Origin: CAXBMB01 sp052078155
GTDB taxonomy: Bacteria > Pseudomonadota > Alphaproteobacteria > Kiloniellales > DSM-21159
Reading direction: 5' to 3'
Assembly: GCA_052078155.1 (NCBI GenBank)
Contig: JBQJBP010000001.1
Span: forward strand, 496,001 to 560,000
DNA: 64,000 nt
Part shown: positions 1 through 9,365 of the stretch, one piece after another
Position numbering within the stretch: position 1 is the stretch's first letter
How the letters are laid out: each line of letters opens with the position of its first letter
Notes under the pieces: generated by a model
What the model was told of the DNA's origin: nothing
Seen by the model: only the letters and a program-made list of their open reading frames with translations
The model's database searches: none
Program-made: the position numbers and the translations under genes

Positions 1-289
1 GGGCGCAAAACCTAAGAGATTGCTGTTGTCAGGGTCAATGCGGTGCTGATCAAAGCAGCATTGCAAGCAGGGAGACCGATACCGCCCGGCCTTCTGGCGA
101 TGATTGCTGAGCCCAGGTCCAGACTGCAGGGCGGATTGGCCCGTTCAGCTGCGGGATAAGCATCAATTCTGACTTGTGCGAACATTGCAATTCGCGCCTG
201 TGTCGCTATAGTCCGCGCGGGTGCGCTGCCAACAGGCCTCCGGCCATGGGTCGGGTGAGCGCCAAGCAACAAAACGGTAAGGAACAAAG
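1..289. other. upstream region of yajC, no gene supported
   Basis: No convincing coding sequence is visible. The plus-strand frames entering from the left edge close within the first 130 bases, and the open frame on the minus strand has no recognisable domain or ribosome-binding site. The last part holds the yajC leader with an AAGGA ribosome-binding site just before position 290. Confidence 0.5.
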
Positions 290-658
290 ATGTTTATTTC
301 CCAGGCTTTTGCACAGGATGCAGGTGCAGCTGGCGGCGCTGATATGCTGACCTCTTTTCTGCCATTGATCCTGATCTTTGCAGTGTTTTACTTCCTGCTG
401 ATTCGTCCTCAGCAGAAAAAAGCCAAACAGCACAGAGCCATGATCGATGCCGTTAAACGGGGTGATGAAGTTCTGACGGCTGGCGGTCTCTTCGGCAAGG
501 TCACCAAAGTGGTGGATGACACCAAGGTGGAAGTCGAAATCGCTGAAGGCGTAAAAGTTCGCGTTGCCAAAGCAACCTTGGGCGATGTGATGAACAAGTC
601 CGCAGCGGACGCGCCGAAAGCTGAGAGCAAAAAAGAAAAAGAAGACTCCAAAGACTGA
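290..658 (+). CDS. yajC: Sec translocase accessory subunit YajC
   Basis: YajC is a small inner-membrane protein that associates with SecDF and the SecYEG/YidC holotranslocon. The 122-residue product has a short N-terminus, one hydrophobic segment at about residues 21-38, the typical RPQQKK motif immediately after it, and a small cytoplasmic domain with the GDEVLTAGG signature. The C-terminal tail is rich in Lys and Glu. The ATG is preceded by AAGGA at good spacing. It is followed by secD and secF on the same strand, the usual order. A short inverted repeat lies between yajC and secD, so secDF could be partly uncoupled. Identification is secure from motif and context. Confidence 0.95.
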   Translation: MFISQAFAQDAGAAGGADMLTSFLPLILIFAVFYFLLIRPQQKKAKQHRAMIDAVKRGDEVLTAGGLFGKVTKVVDDTKVEVEIAEGVKVRVAKATLGDVMNKSAADAPKAESKKEKEDSKD

Positions 659-673
659 TTTGGAGCGTGAAGG

Positions 674-696
674 TCAGGCGGCTTGAGGCCGCCTGA
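674..696 (+). other. intercistronic hairpin between yajC and secD
   Basis: A 9-bp perfect inverted repeat (arms 674-682 and 688-696, 5-base loop) is followed by a short T-containing stretch. It may be a weak attenuator or a processing site inside the yajC-secDF transcript. The T tract is too short for a confident terminator. Confidence 0.35.
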
Positions 697-788
697 ACCT
701 ATTTTGGAGGTTGGTCTTTGCGCCCGGCGGCCATGATTGCCGGGCTGAGAAAAGACCCGGAATTTCAGTTATTGAATAAGGTCAGGCA

Positions 789-2378
789 ATGGTTCAGATC
801 CCGCGTTGGCAGTGGCTCGTCGTCATAGGCGTACTCCTGCTTGGGCTGGTCTACTCTGCCCCTAACTTCGTCAAGCAGGAAACCCTGGATTCTCTGCCCG
901 ATTGGATGCCCAATCAGCAGATCAATCTGGGTTTGGATCTGCGCGGCGGCAGTTATCTTCTTTTGCAGGTGGACGTAGACACGGTATTTCGCGAGCAGCT
1001 CGAGGCGGTGGTGGACACCGTGCGCGACGAACTGCGCGGAAACAACAGGGCTTCTGGCAAGCGCTATACCTATCGCAACCTTCGGGTCGAGGATGAAAAA
1101 ATCCTCTTTTCCCTGCAGAAGCCTGAAGACATTGACGAAGTTCGCCCGCTGATTGCGCCTTTGCTTGGCCCCCAGGATCTTTTGTTGTTTGAAGACAACG
1201 GGGATGGCTCCATCGAACTGAGTGAAGCCAGCCAGCGCGAACGCCGCAATGCGGTGATGCAGCAGTCCATCGAGATCATTCGCCGCCGTATTGATGAAAC
1301 CGGCACCAAAGAGCCGACCATCCAGCGGCAGGGGGACGATCGCATTCTGATCCAGCTGCCCGGTGTGGATGACCCGGAACGGGTGAAGGACCTGATCGGA
1401 CGTACGGCCAAGCTGACCTTCCAGTTCGTGAACAGTGATCTCATCCCCGGTGTGGACCGGGCTCCGGCGGGTCATAAGCTGCTGCCGTCTGATGATGAAG
1501 CTGCATCCGGTCGTCCGGTTTCCTACATTGTGAACAACCGGGTGATTGTCAGCGGCGAAAATCTGGTAGATGCCCAGGCCACCTTCCAGGATGCCTCGCC
1601 TGTTGTTTCCTTCCGCTTCGATACGGTGGGCGCACAGAAGTTCGGCAATGCGACCCGGTCCGAAAACGTCGGGCGGTTGTTTGCCATCATCCTGGACGGC
1701 AAGGTCATCTCCGCTCCCCGCATCAATGAGCCCATTCTGGGGGGCGCGGGCATCATCTCCGGTAACTTCTCCACCGTTGAAGCCCAGGATCTGGCGCTGC
1801 TCTTGAGGGCAGGGGCGCTGCCTGCGGAACTCACCGTCTTGGAAGAACGCTCTGTCGGACCTGGCCTGGGGGCAGACTCCATTGCAGCCGGTGAGTTTGC
1901 ATCGGCTCTGGGGCTGGTGCTGGTCATTGTCTTTATGGCTGCGGTTTACGGTCTCTTTGGCATGATGGCCTGTGTGGCCCTGGTGGTGAACCTGATGCTG
2001 ATGGGCGCTTTGCTGTCGCTGCTGCAGGCCACGCTGACCCTGCCGGGCATTGCCGGGATCGTTCTGACCATCGGTATGGCTGTGGACGCCAATGTGCTGA
2101 TTTTTGAGCGCATTCGCGAAGAAATTCGTGCCGGGCGCGGCCCCATCTCTGCCGTGGATTCAGGCTATCGCCGGGCCATGACCACCATTTTGGACTCGAA
2201 CCTGACCACGCTGATTGCGGCTCTGCTGCTGTTCAACTTTGGTACCGGTCCGGTGCGCGGCTTTGCCGTCACACTGGCCATTGGTCTCATCACCTCCATG
2301 TTTTCTGCCATCATGGTCACCCGCCTGATGGTGGTGACCTGGCTGCGGCGCAAGCGCTCGCAAAACCTGCCCATTTAA
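789..2378 (+). CDS. secD: protein translocase subunit SecD
   Basis: SecD works with SecF as a proton-driven RND-type motor that pulls preproteins out of the SecYEG channel into the periplasm. The 529-residue product has a first membrane segment at about residues 9-25, the conserved LGLDLRGG motif at 47-54, a large periplasmic region, and five more membrane segments from about residue 366. The RND-type motif GMAVDANVLIFERIREE lies near residues 428-445. The ATG at 789 has an AAGG-type ribosome-binding site. secF starts 13 bases downstream, so the two are co-translated as separate proteins rather than fused. Length and motifs match the family. Confidence 0.97.
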   Translation: MVQIPRWQWLVVIGVLLLGLVYSAPNFVKQETLDSLPDWMPNQQINLGLDLRGGSYLLLQVDVDTVFREQLEAVVDTVRDELRGNNRASGKRYTYRNLRVEDEKILFSLQKPEDIDEVRPLIAPLLGPQDLLLFEDNGDGSIELSEASQRERRNAVMQQSIEIIRRRIDETGTKEPTIQRQGDDRILIQLPGVDDPERVKDLIGRTAKLTFQFVNSDLIPGVDRAPAGHKLLPSDDEAASGRPVSYIVNNRVIVSGENLVDAQATFQDASPVVSFRFDTVGAQKFGNATRSENVGRLFAIILDGKVISAPRINEPILGGAGIISGNFSTVEAQDLALLLRAGALPAELTVLEERSVGPGLGADSIAAGEFASALGLVLVIVFMAAVYGLFGMMACVALVVNLMLMGALLSLLQATLTLPGIAGIVLTIGMAVDANVLIFERIREEIRAGRGPISAVDSGYRRAMTTILDSNLTTLIAALLLFNFGTGPVRGFAVTLAIGLITSMFSAIMVTRLMVVTWLRRKRSQNLPI

Positions 2379-2391
2379 GGAGGCGCATGAG

Positions 2392-3351
2392 ATGGCATTG
2401 ATCAAACGCCTGCCCACCAACATGGGCATTAACTTCGTCAGCTTCCGCAAGATCTTCCTGATCTTCTCAGCGGTGCTGGTGGCTGCGTCCCTGGGGTCAG
2501 TCATGACCCGCGGGCTGAACCTGGGTGTGGACTTCAAAGGGGGAACCCTGATTGAAATCCGTACCAAGCAGGCGGCAGACCTTGGCTCTTTGCGCGGTGA
2601 ACTGAATGACCTGGGTCTCGGTGAGGTAACTCTCCAGGAATTCGGTACGCCAACGGATGTGCTGATCAACCTGCAAAAGCAGGATGGATCTGAAAAGGAA
2701 CAGCTGGCCGCCATCAACAAGGTCAAAGACGCGCTTGGTGACCGGGTGGAAGAATACCGGCGTGTGGAGTTTGTTGGCCCGAAAGTCGGGGAAGAACTGC
2801 GTGAGGCCGGGTTCCTGGCCACCGTTCTGGCCCTGGGGGCCATCGCGCTTTACATCTGGTTCCGCTTTGAGTGGCAGTTTGCCGGGGCTGCGCTGCTGGC
2901 CCTGGTGCATGACGTGGTGGCCACCGTCGGCTTCTTCTCGTTGCTGCAGATTGAATTCAATCTCTCGACCCTGGCTGCGGTTCTGACCGTTGCGGGTTAC
3001 TCCATCAACGATACCGTGGTGGTGTTCGACCGGGTTCGGGAGAATCTGCGGCGTTACAAGAAGAAGCCCATGTTGGAATTGCTCAACGATTCCATCAACC
3101 AGACGCTGTCGCGGACGGTTCTGACCTCGATCACCACTTTGCTGGCTCTGCTGGCTCTCTACTTCTTCGGTGGGGAAGTGATCCGTGGTTTTGCTGCCGG
3201 CTTGATCTGGGGTGTCTTTATCGGAACCTACTCCTCCATCGCTCTGGCTGTGCCTCTGCTGCACACCTTCCGTCTGCGTCGGGAACATCTGGTGCTGGAT
3301 GAGGAAGACGAAGAAGGTGAAAACGGCCAGGGAACGCCTGAGCAGGCCTGA
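2392..3351 (+). CDS. secF: protein translocase subunit SecF
   Basis: SecF is the partner of SecD in the SecDF motor. The 319-residue protein shows one membrane segment near residues 20-38, the NLGVDFKGGT motif at about 43-52, a small periplasmic domain, and five C-terminal membrane segments. The motif AGYSINDTVVVFDRVREN lies at about 201-218. The tail is acidic (DEEDEEGE). An AGGAGG-type ribosome-binding site just past secD sets the ATG. A strong intrinsic terminator follows at 3421-3463, so yajC-secD-secF is a closed unit and the two downstream genes probably have their own promoter. Confidence 0.97.
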   Translation: MALIKRLPTNMGINFVSFRKIFLIFSAVLVAASLGSVMTRGLNLGVDFKGGTLIEIRTKQAADLGSLRGELNDLGLGEVTLQEFGTPTDVLINLQKQDGSEKEQLAAINKVKDALGDRVEEYRRVEFVGPKVGEELREAGFLATVLALGAIALYIWFRFEWQFAGAALLALVHDVVATVGFFSLLQIEFNLSTLAAVLTVAGYSINDTVVVFDRVRENLRRYKKKPMLELLNDSINQTLSRTVLTSITTLLALLALYFFGGEVIRGFAAGLIWGVFIGTYSSIALAVPLLHTFRLRREHLVLDEEDEEGENGQGTPEQA

Positions 3352-3420
3352 TCCTGGTACCTTAGCCTGTCGCCTGAGATGATTTTGTCTTTGGCAAGCG
3401 GCTCAAAAGACCTACTTTAT

Positions 3421-3463
3421 AGAACCGGGAAGGGGAGACCTCTTCCCGGTTCTTTGTTTTTTC
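3421..3463 (+). terminator. intrinsic terminator after secF
   Basis: A perfect 12-bp stem (arms 3421-3432 and 3442-3453) with a 9-base loop is followed by a T-rich run. It ends the yajC-secDF transcript. Confidence 0.9.
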
Positions 3464-3545
3464 CGCCGTTCTCTGGCTCACGAGATCACAGTCATGACTG
3501 TTGATCATCTGAGGTAGATTCAAGGGATTGTCAGAAAGGCCCACC

Positions 3546-3941
3546 ATGGCAGCTTTGCAGGAATCCGCCGCTCTTCAGGGTTCATCCATCGTCCAGCAGT
3601 TGATCGAAAGCTATGGCGCCGGTGGGTTCCAGATCTCAGGTGTGCGTCACGAGGGGTCCGTCCTGCTTGTTGATGGCGAGGTGCTCTCCTGGCCAGTTGA
3701 AGATCTTAAGGAGATCTCGGCAGACAATCTGGCTCCCTTGTTGTCCGGACCTGCCGATGTGGAGCTTGTGCTGTTGGGCTGTGGCGAGAAAAACCAGATG
3801 GTGCCCCAGTCTCTGCGTGCCATTTTCCGTGATGCCGGGATGGCATTTGACAGCATGGACAGCGGCAATGCGGTCAAGACCTTCAATCTGCTGGCCAACG
3901 AAGGCCGCCGGGTCGCAGCAGCTTTGATTGCCCAGCCATGA
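3546..3941 (+). CDS. Mth938-like domain protein (NDUFAF3 homologue)
   Basis: The 131-residue protein fits the Mth938/DUF498 family, a small alpha/beta fold whose mitochondrial member NDUFAF3 is a complex I assembly factor. Visible family features are the segment GGFQISGVRHEGSVLLVDGEV and the central ELVLLGCGEKNQMVP strand-loop. I chose the ATG at 3546; an in-frame TTG at 3528 would add six residues. The gene sits after the secF terminator and just ahead of the squalene/phytoene-synthase-like gene, whose human counterpart NDUFAF6 is also a complex I assembly factor. A complex I role in this bacterium is inferred from homology and gene order. The biochemical activity is unknown. Confidence 0.85.
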   Translation: MAALQESAALQGSSIVQQLIESYGAGGFQISGVRHEGSVLLVDGEVLSWPVEDLKEISADNLAPLLSGPADVELVLLGCGEKNQMVPQSLRAIFRDAGMAFDSMDSGNAVKTFNLLANEGRRVAAALIAQP

Positions 3942-3990
3942 GGGGTGCAGTTGCCGATCACAGTTTGCTGCGACGGGTTTGACGCGGCTC

Positions 3991-4902
3991 ATGTCTAACT
4001 CGCCTAAGTCCGGACGGTCCGGCTCCCCTCTGTCGCTGGCAAGCCAGCTGAAGAAAGTCGATCCTGACCGATATCTGGCAAGCTTGTTTGTGCCCAGACA
4101 TCGCCGGGAAGCGCTCTTTGCGCTCTATGCCTTCAATCATGAGATTGCCAAAACAGCCGAAGTGGTCAGCGATGCCACTCTGGGTGAAATCCGGCTGCAG
4201 TGGTGGCGCGACGCGATTGATGAACTGTTTAAGCAGCAGGCCAGTGGATCCTCTGAAGCGCTGCGGCATGAGGTTTTGGGACCTTTGTCCCGGTTCCTCT
4301 GTGATCATCGGCTGAGTCGCGCCCACTTTGACAGCCTGATCGATGCGCGGCGCCGGGACCTGGATCTGCAGCCCTTTGCCACGCTCTCCGCTCTGGAAAG
4401 CTATCTGGAGCAGACATCTGTGCCTCTTCTGTCACTTGCCGTTGAACTGCAGGCCGGGGAGGCAATCACCCGCCCGACCGGGGAGATGTCACCGGACCTG
4501 TCCACAGCCGTTCACCATGTGGCGCTTGCCTACGGACTAAGCGGTACGCTGCGGGCTGTACCCTTTTTGGCGCAGCGGAAACGCTGCCACTTGCCCCTGG
4601 ATCACCTGACAGCAGTAGGCGTCAGCCAGAACGATGTCTTTGCTCAGAAAGGCAGTGATCAACTGGATGGGCTGGTTATGAGGCTGGCCCAGCGAGCCGA
4701 AGAACATCTGACCGAAGCAAGGACGGTCCTGCCACAGGTCCCCCGATCCCTGCGCCGGGTCTTGTTGCCGTCGGTTCTGGCTGAGCGGAACCTCGCGCTG
4801 CTGGAGCAGCAGCACTATGACGTGTTCAAACTGGCAGCCCTGGGAGCCTTGCCCAGTCCGATTTTTGCTCTTGGCTGGGCAGCCTGGCGAAACCGCTACT
4901 AA
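3991..4902 (+). CDS. squalene/phytoene synthase-fold protein (NDUFAF6-like)
   Basis: The 303-residue product belongs to the squalene/phytoene synthase superfamily, shown by the FVPRHRREALFALYAFN start and the IRLQWWRDAIDEL helix. The first aspartate-rich motif of true synthases is not evident; the segment reads FNHEIAKTAEV. That resembles the NDUFAF6 (sicily) branch, whose mitochondrial members assist complex I assembly and lack demonstrated prenyl transfer. I chose the ATG at 3991. An upstream TTG at 3928 would overlap the previous gene by 14 bases and add a Cys/Arg-rich stretch unlike the family. Its pairing with the Mth938-like gene supports the assembly-factor reading, but a terpenoid enzyme cannot be excluded. 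Confidence 0.75.
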   Translation: MSNSPKSGRSGSPLSLASQLKKVDPDRYLASLFVPRHRREALFALYAFNHEIAKTAEVVSDATLGEIRLQWWRDAIDELFKQQASGSSEALRHEVLGPLSRFLCDHRLSRAHFDSLIDARRRDLDLQPFATLSALESYLEQTSVPLLSLAVELQAGEAITRPTGEMSPDLSTAVHHVALAYGLSGTLRAVPFLAQRKRCHLPLDHLTAVGVSQNDVFAQKGSDQLDGLVMRLAQRAEEHLTEARTVLPQVPRSLRRVLLPSVLAERNLALLEQQHYDVFKLAALGALPSPIFALGWAAWRNRY

Positions 4903-4948
4903 ACCGTCATACCCAAGTTCAATTATGTACAAACAAATTTCTTTTTAG

Positions 4949-4970
4949 ATCAACGGTATACGAGATTGAT
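4949..4970. promoter_or_regulatory. candidate operator upstream of the RND efflux genes
   Basis: An ATCAA / TTGAT inverted repeat with a 12-base spacer centred on a GTATAC palindrome lies about 55 bases before the adaptor gene, in an AT-rich stretch. It could bind a TetR- or MarR-type repressor. No regulator gene is adjacent, so this is only a candidate. Confidence 0.25.
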
Positions 4971-5021
4971 TTCACAGGATAAACTCTCTCAACACGTGAA
5001 CAGGTCGAGAGAGGGAATCGT

Positions 5022-6119
5022 ATGCGTAGGGTGACTTTGGCAGCAGTAACACTGGTTCCGCTGCTCGCGCTTTCGGCCTGTAAAGAAGAGAAGGTGGAAA
5101 AGGCTGAGGTTATTCGCCCGGTCAAGACCATCCTGGTGGTTGATGATGCCGGTTCCTATCAGCGTTGGTTCCCGGGAAAAGCCAAGGCGACGCAGGAAAT
5201 TGACCTCTCCTTCAATGTCGGTGGCCCGCTGATTGAATTGCCGGTCAATATTGGTGATGAACTGGAGATCGGTGACCTGGTCTCCAAAATTGATCCCGCC
5301 ACCTATCAGGCTGACGTTAACAAGCTCATTGCCAACAAGGCGCAGGCTGATGCCGAACTGGAAAATGCCAATGCGCAGTACAAGCGCCAGAAAATCCTGA
5401 CGGACAAAGGCCATCAGACCGAAGCAGCTCTGGATCGGTACATTGCCGGACAGCTGACTGCCAGAGCGCAGGTCAAGGCCGTGGAAGCTCAACTGGCCCG
5501 GGCCCAGCTGGATCTGTCCTACACCGTACTGACAGCTCCTTTTTCCGGCGTTGTGACCGCGACCTATGTGGACAACTATCAAAGTGTGCAGGCTAAGGAA
5601 GCCGTGGTGCGCTTGCTGGATCGCACCCGTTTGGAAATGGTGGTGAACATTCCCGAAAGTCTGATCCGGCATGTAAACCTGGTTCAGAACATTGTCGTGG
5701 TCTTCGATACCTATTCAGATCGCCTGATCCCGGCGACCATCAAGGAAGTGGGCACAGAGGCTTCGGCCACCACGCGCACCTATCCTGTCACCCTCATCAT
5801 GGATCAGCCTGAAGACATACAGATCTTTCCGGGCATGGCCGGTCGGGCATCCGGGGAAATGCCCGCTGGTGCAGACATTGGTGTCGGGGGCATTCAGGTG
5901 CCTGCCTCTTCCATCTTTACCGATGAAAGCAATGAAAACAGTTTTGTCTGGGTTGTAGATTCAGCCAGTTCCACGGTGAAACGGCGGCAGGTCAAGATGG
6001 GCACGGTTACTGACACCGGGGTCGTCATCACGGCAGGCCTGGAAGCGGAAGAAAGGGTTGTGACTGCAGGGGCAAGCTTTCTGCAGGAAGATCAAGTTGT
6101 CCGTCTGTTGAACGAGTAA
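5022..6119 (+). CDS. RND efflux periplasmic adaptor (membrane fusion protein)
   Basis: This is the periplasmic adaptor that links an inner-membrane RND pump to an outer-membrane channel. The 365-residue protein starts with a lipoprotein signal, hydrophobic residues 5-17 followed by LSAC, so Cys20 is probably acylated. The lipoyl-like half motifs flank a coiled-coil hairpin at about residues 105-165, rich in Ala, Gln and Glu. Beta-barrel and membrane-proximal domains follow (ATYVDNYQSVQAKEAVVRLLD and later). The permease gene begins 11 bases after the stop, so the two form an operon. No outer-membrane factor gene is adjacent, so a TolC-like partner must be encoded elsewhere. The substrate cannot be told from sequence. 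Confidence 0.93.
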   Translation: MRRVTLAAVTLVPLLALSACKEEKVEKAEVIRPVKTILVVDDAGSYQRWFPGKAKATQEIDLSFNVGGPLIELPVNIGDELEIGDLVSKIDPATYQADVNKLIANKAQADAELENANAQYKRQKILTDKGHQTEAALDRYIAGQLTARAQVKAVEAQLARAQLDLSYTVLTAPFSGVVTATYVDNYQSVQAKEAVVRLLDRTRLEMVVNIPESLIRHVNLVQNIVVVFDTYSDRLIPATIKEVGTEASATTRTYPVTLIMDQPEDIQIFPGMAGRASGEMPAGADIGVGGIQVPASSIFTDESNENSFVWVVDSASSTVKRRQVKMGTVTDTGVVITAGLEAEERVVTAGASFLQEDQVVRLLNE

Positions 6120-6130
6120 GGGAAAAGAAC

Positions 6131-9100
6131 ATGTCTCTTGCTCAAACAGCCGTTAAAAATGCCACGGTCACCTATTTCGCTGTCTTTTTGTTGATTGTTG
6201 CCGGGATCGCTTCCTTCTTTGGTCTGGGGCAGCTGGAAGATCCTGAATTTTCCATCAAAACTGCTGTGGTCTCCGTTTCCTATCCGGGCGCCTCTGCCGA
6301 AGAGGTGGAGCTGGAAGTGGTGGACCGCATCGAGCTGGCCCTGCAGGAGCTGCCGCAGGTCAAGTATCTGGAAAGCACGTCCAAAGCCGGATCCGCCTCC
6401 ATCACCGTGGAGGTGAAAGCCACTTACACCAAAGAGTTCCTGCCACAGGTCTGGGATGAGGTTCGCCGTAAAATCCGGGACATCGAAGGCAGCTTGCCGC
6501 CCGGCGTGGAACGGCCGGTTGTCAGAGATGACTTTGGCGATGTCTTTGGTCTGGTCATGGCGGTGACCGGTGAAGGCTACAGCTACAAAGAACTAAAGGA
6601 ATACGTGGACTTCCTGCGCAAGGAGCTGTCCCTGGTTGACGGTGTGGCCCGCATTGATCTGTGGGGCGACCAGCCGGAAGTCATCTATCTGGAAGCTTCC
6701 CAGGTTCAGCTCAGCCAGTTGGGACTGTCAGATCAGTCGCTGATCTCTACTTTGCGCGATCAGAACGCGGTGGTGGATGCCGGCTCGGTCGATGTGCAGT
6801 CGGTCCGCATGCGTATCTCTCCCAGTGGCACTTTTGATGCGGTGGAAGACATCGCGAACCTGGAAATCACCTCCTCAACCACCGACAACCTGCAGGCAGG
6901 CGGGCAGGGGCAGGATGAGCTGCTGCGCATCCGGGATGTGGGCACAGTGCGCCGGGGTTACAGCGATCCGCCGCCCACACTGATGCGGTATGACGGCCGA
7001 CCCAGCATTGGCCTGTCCATTGCCAACCTGCCCGGTGTCAACGTGGTGACCATGGGACAGAATGTGGATCAGCGGCTGGAGGAACTGATCGCTGATCTGC
7101 CCATTGGCATTGAGGTGACCAAGGTCCACTGGATGTCCGATGTGGTGGACATTTCCGTCAAGTCCTTCCTGGTTTCCCTGGTCCAGGCCGTGGTGATCGT
7201 GCTGGTGGTGCTGGCGCTTTCCATGGGCTGGCGCATGGGGGTCATCATCGGTACCGCCCTGATCCTGACCATTCTGGGCACGCTTTTGCTGATGAAGCTT
7301 CTGGGCATCGACCTTCAGCGCATGTCGCTGGGGGCTTTGATCATCGCCCTGGGCATGATGGTGGACAATGCCATTGTGGTCGCAGATGGCTTTGTGGTCC
7401 GGCTTGAAAAGGGTATGGAGCGCACCAAGGCCGCCGTGGAATCGGCTGCCGGTCCTTCCTTGCCGCTGCTCGGGGCAACGGTAATCGCCGTGATGGCCTT
7501 CTATCCCATCTATGCCTCAGACGAGAGCGCCGGGGAGTACTGCGCCACGCTCTTTTCCGTGGTGGGCATCGCTTTGGTGCTGTCCTGGCTGATTTCGGTC
7601 ACCGTCACGCCGCTGCAGTGTATCGCCATGTTGCCCAATCCCAAGGGCGAGGTCGGGACTGATCCCTATCAGGGGCGGTTCTATCGGATTTTTCGCGGGT
7701 TTCTGGAAAAATCCATCGCCGTACGCTGGCTGACCATTGGTTTGATGACAGGTCTGCTGGCCGTTTCTCTGGGGGCTTTTGGCCAGGTCAGCCAGCTCTT
7801 CTTCCCAGACTCCTCCATGAACAAGTTCATGATTGATTACTGGGCACCGGAAGGCACCCGTATTCAGACCGTGGCAGAGGATCTGGAGCGCATTGAAGCG
7901 AGGTTGATGGAGGATGAGCGGGTGACCGGTGTCACCGCCTTTATCGGTGCCGGGCCACCGCGGTTTTATCTGCCTGTGGATCCGGAGCCTGCCAACTCCT
8001 CCTACGCGCAGCTGGTGGTCAACATTCAGGACTTCCGGGAAGTCGACGCCATCGTTTCCGATATGAAGGGCTGGGTGGATGAAAACATCACTGCAGCCCA
8101 GGTACCCATCCGGAAATTTGGTGTCGGACCCAGTAACACCTGGAAACTGGAAGTACGTATTTCGGGCCCGGCCATTGCTGATCCGGAGGTGTTGAAAGAA
8201 CTGGCGAGCAAAGCCACGGATATTCTGGCCGATCATCCGCTGGTGTCGAACTATCAGACTGACTGGCGGCAGCCGACGGTCAAGATTGTCCCTGAATTCA
8301 GCGATGAGCGGGCCCGCTGGGCCGGCATTACCCGCGAAGATGTGGGCAATGCAACCAAGCGGGCATTTGACGGCCTCTCCATTGGTTTGTTCCGGGAAGA
8401 AGACCGTCTGATCCCGGTTGTCCTGCGTCACACGGCTCAGGAAAGAGAGAACCTCAGCAACTTTGGTCAGACACCGGTGAATGCGGCCAATTCCACCGAG
8501 TCCATTCCCATTCTTCAGGTCACCGATGGCATTGTAACCACGTGGGAAGACCCCATCATTGGCCGCCGGGACCGGCGTCGCACCGTGACCGTCCAGGCCA
8601 ACCCTATTGCCGGGGTGACATTGCCCACGCTGAGAGCCGCCGTGCTGGCCGATTTTGATGCCATTGATATCCCACCGGGCTATGAGCTGGTTTGGGGCGG
8701 CGAATACGAAGATACCGTCGATGCCCAGGCTTCTCTGGTTCCCGGGGTGATCCCGGCACTGATCATTGTGCTGTTGATCATTGTGGCGCTGTTTAATGCC
8801 ATGCGACCTCCCATCGTGATTCTGATGACCGTGCCTTTCGTGGTTATCGGTATGACCTGGGGACTGCTCTTAACCGGCGTGCCCTTCGGCTTCGTTGCCC
8901 TGCTGGGGGCCATGAGTCTGAGCGGCATGATGATCAAAAATGCGATCGTTCTGATTGACGAGATCAATGCCAATCTGGAGCGGGGCCTGACCCGCTATGA
9001 GTCGACCATTCAGGCGGCCTTGTCCCGTCTTCGTCCGGTTGTCCTTGCCGCGGCCACCACGGTTCTTGGGGTGATCCCGCTGCTGCCGGATCTCTTCTGG

Positions 9101-9337
9101 GTCGGATTGGCGATCACCCTGATGGCGGGGCTCAGCTTCGGAACACTTCTGACCATGCTGCTGGTGCCGGTTTTCTATTGCACCCTCTATCGCCTGAGCC
9201 GCAATCGTCCCAATGGCACGGAAACACCGCCGCTTGGGTCTGACCCGGCAGGGCCTGATCAGGGTAACAAGGCGAAGGCGACCCCATCACAGAACCCGAA
9301 AGTTGTGGAGGCAGATGTCGTGCCGTCACCCGGTTAA
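6131..9337 (+). CDS. RND efflux permease (AcrB/HAE1-like)
   Basis: The 1068-residue protein has the doubled RND architecture: a first membrane segment (about 12-32), a large periplasmic porter loop, six membrane segments (about 345-550), then a second copy of the same pattern. The proton-relay helix reads GMMVDNAIVVADG near residue 410. The first of the two usual aspartates is kept and the second is Asn, a variant seen in some pump branches. The segment SLSGMMIKNAIVLIDEI lies in the second half. The C-terminal tail is hydrophilic. It is co-transcribed with the adaptor and ends before a shared bidirectional terminator. I infer drug or envelope-lipid efflux; the substrate is unknown. Confidence 0.93.
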   Translation: MSLAQTAVKNATVTYFAVFLLIVAGIASFFGLGQLEDPEFSIKTAVVSVSYPGASAEEVELEVVDRIELALQELPQVKYLESTSKAGSASITVEVKATYTKEFLPQVWDEVRRKIRDIEGSLPPGVERPVVRDDFGDVFGLVMAVTGEGYSYKELKEYVDFLRKELSLVDGVARIDLWGDQPEVIYLEASQVQLSQLGLSDQSLISTLRDQNAVVDAGSVDVQSVRMRISPSGTFDAVEDIANLEITSSTTDNLQAGGQGQDELLRIRDVGTVRRGYSDPPPTLMRYDGRPSIGLSIANLPGVNVVTMGQNVDQRLEELIADLPIGIEVTKVHWMSDVVDISVKSFLVSLVQAVVIVLVVLALSMGWRMGVIIGTALILTILGTLLLMKLLGIDLQRMSLGALIIALGMMVDNAIVVADGFVVRLEKGMERTKAAVESAAGPSLPLLGATVIAVMAFYPIYASDESAGEYCATLFSVVGIALVLSWLISVTVTPLQCIAMLPNPKGEVGTDPYQGRFYRIFRGFLEKSIAVRWLTIGLMTGLLAVSLGAFGQVSQLFFPDSSMNKFMIDYWAPEGTRIQTVAEDLERIEARLMEDERVTGVTAFIGAGPPRFYLPVDPEPANSSYAQLVVNIQDFREVDAIVSDMKGWVDENITAAQVPIRKFGVGPSNTWKLEVRISGPAIADPEVLKELASKATDILADHPLVSNYQTDWRQPTVKIVPEFSDERARWAGITREDVGNATKRAFDGLSIGLFREEDRLIPVVLRHTAQERENLSNFGQTPVNAANSTESIPILQVTDGIVTTWEDPIIGRRDRRRTVTVQANPIAGVTLPTLRAAVLADFDAIDIPPGYELVWGGEYEDTVDAQASLVPGVIPALIIVLLIIVALFNAMRPPIVILMTVPFVVIGMTWGLLLTGVPFGFVALLGAMSLSGMMIKNAIVLIDEINANLERGLTRYESTIQAALSRLRPVVLAAATTVLGVIPLLPDLFWVGLAITLMAGLSFGTLLTMLLVPVFYCTLYRLSRNRPNGTETPPLGSDPAGPDQGNKAKATPSQNPKVVEADVVPSPG

Positions 9338-9365
9338 CGCCACACCAAGATGAAAATGGGGACAA

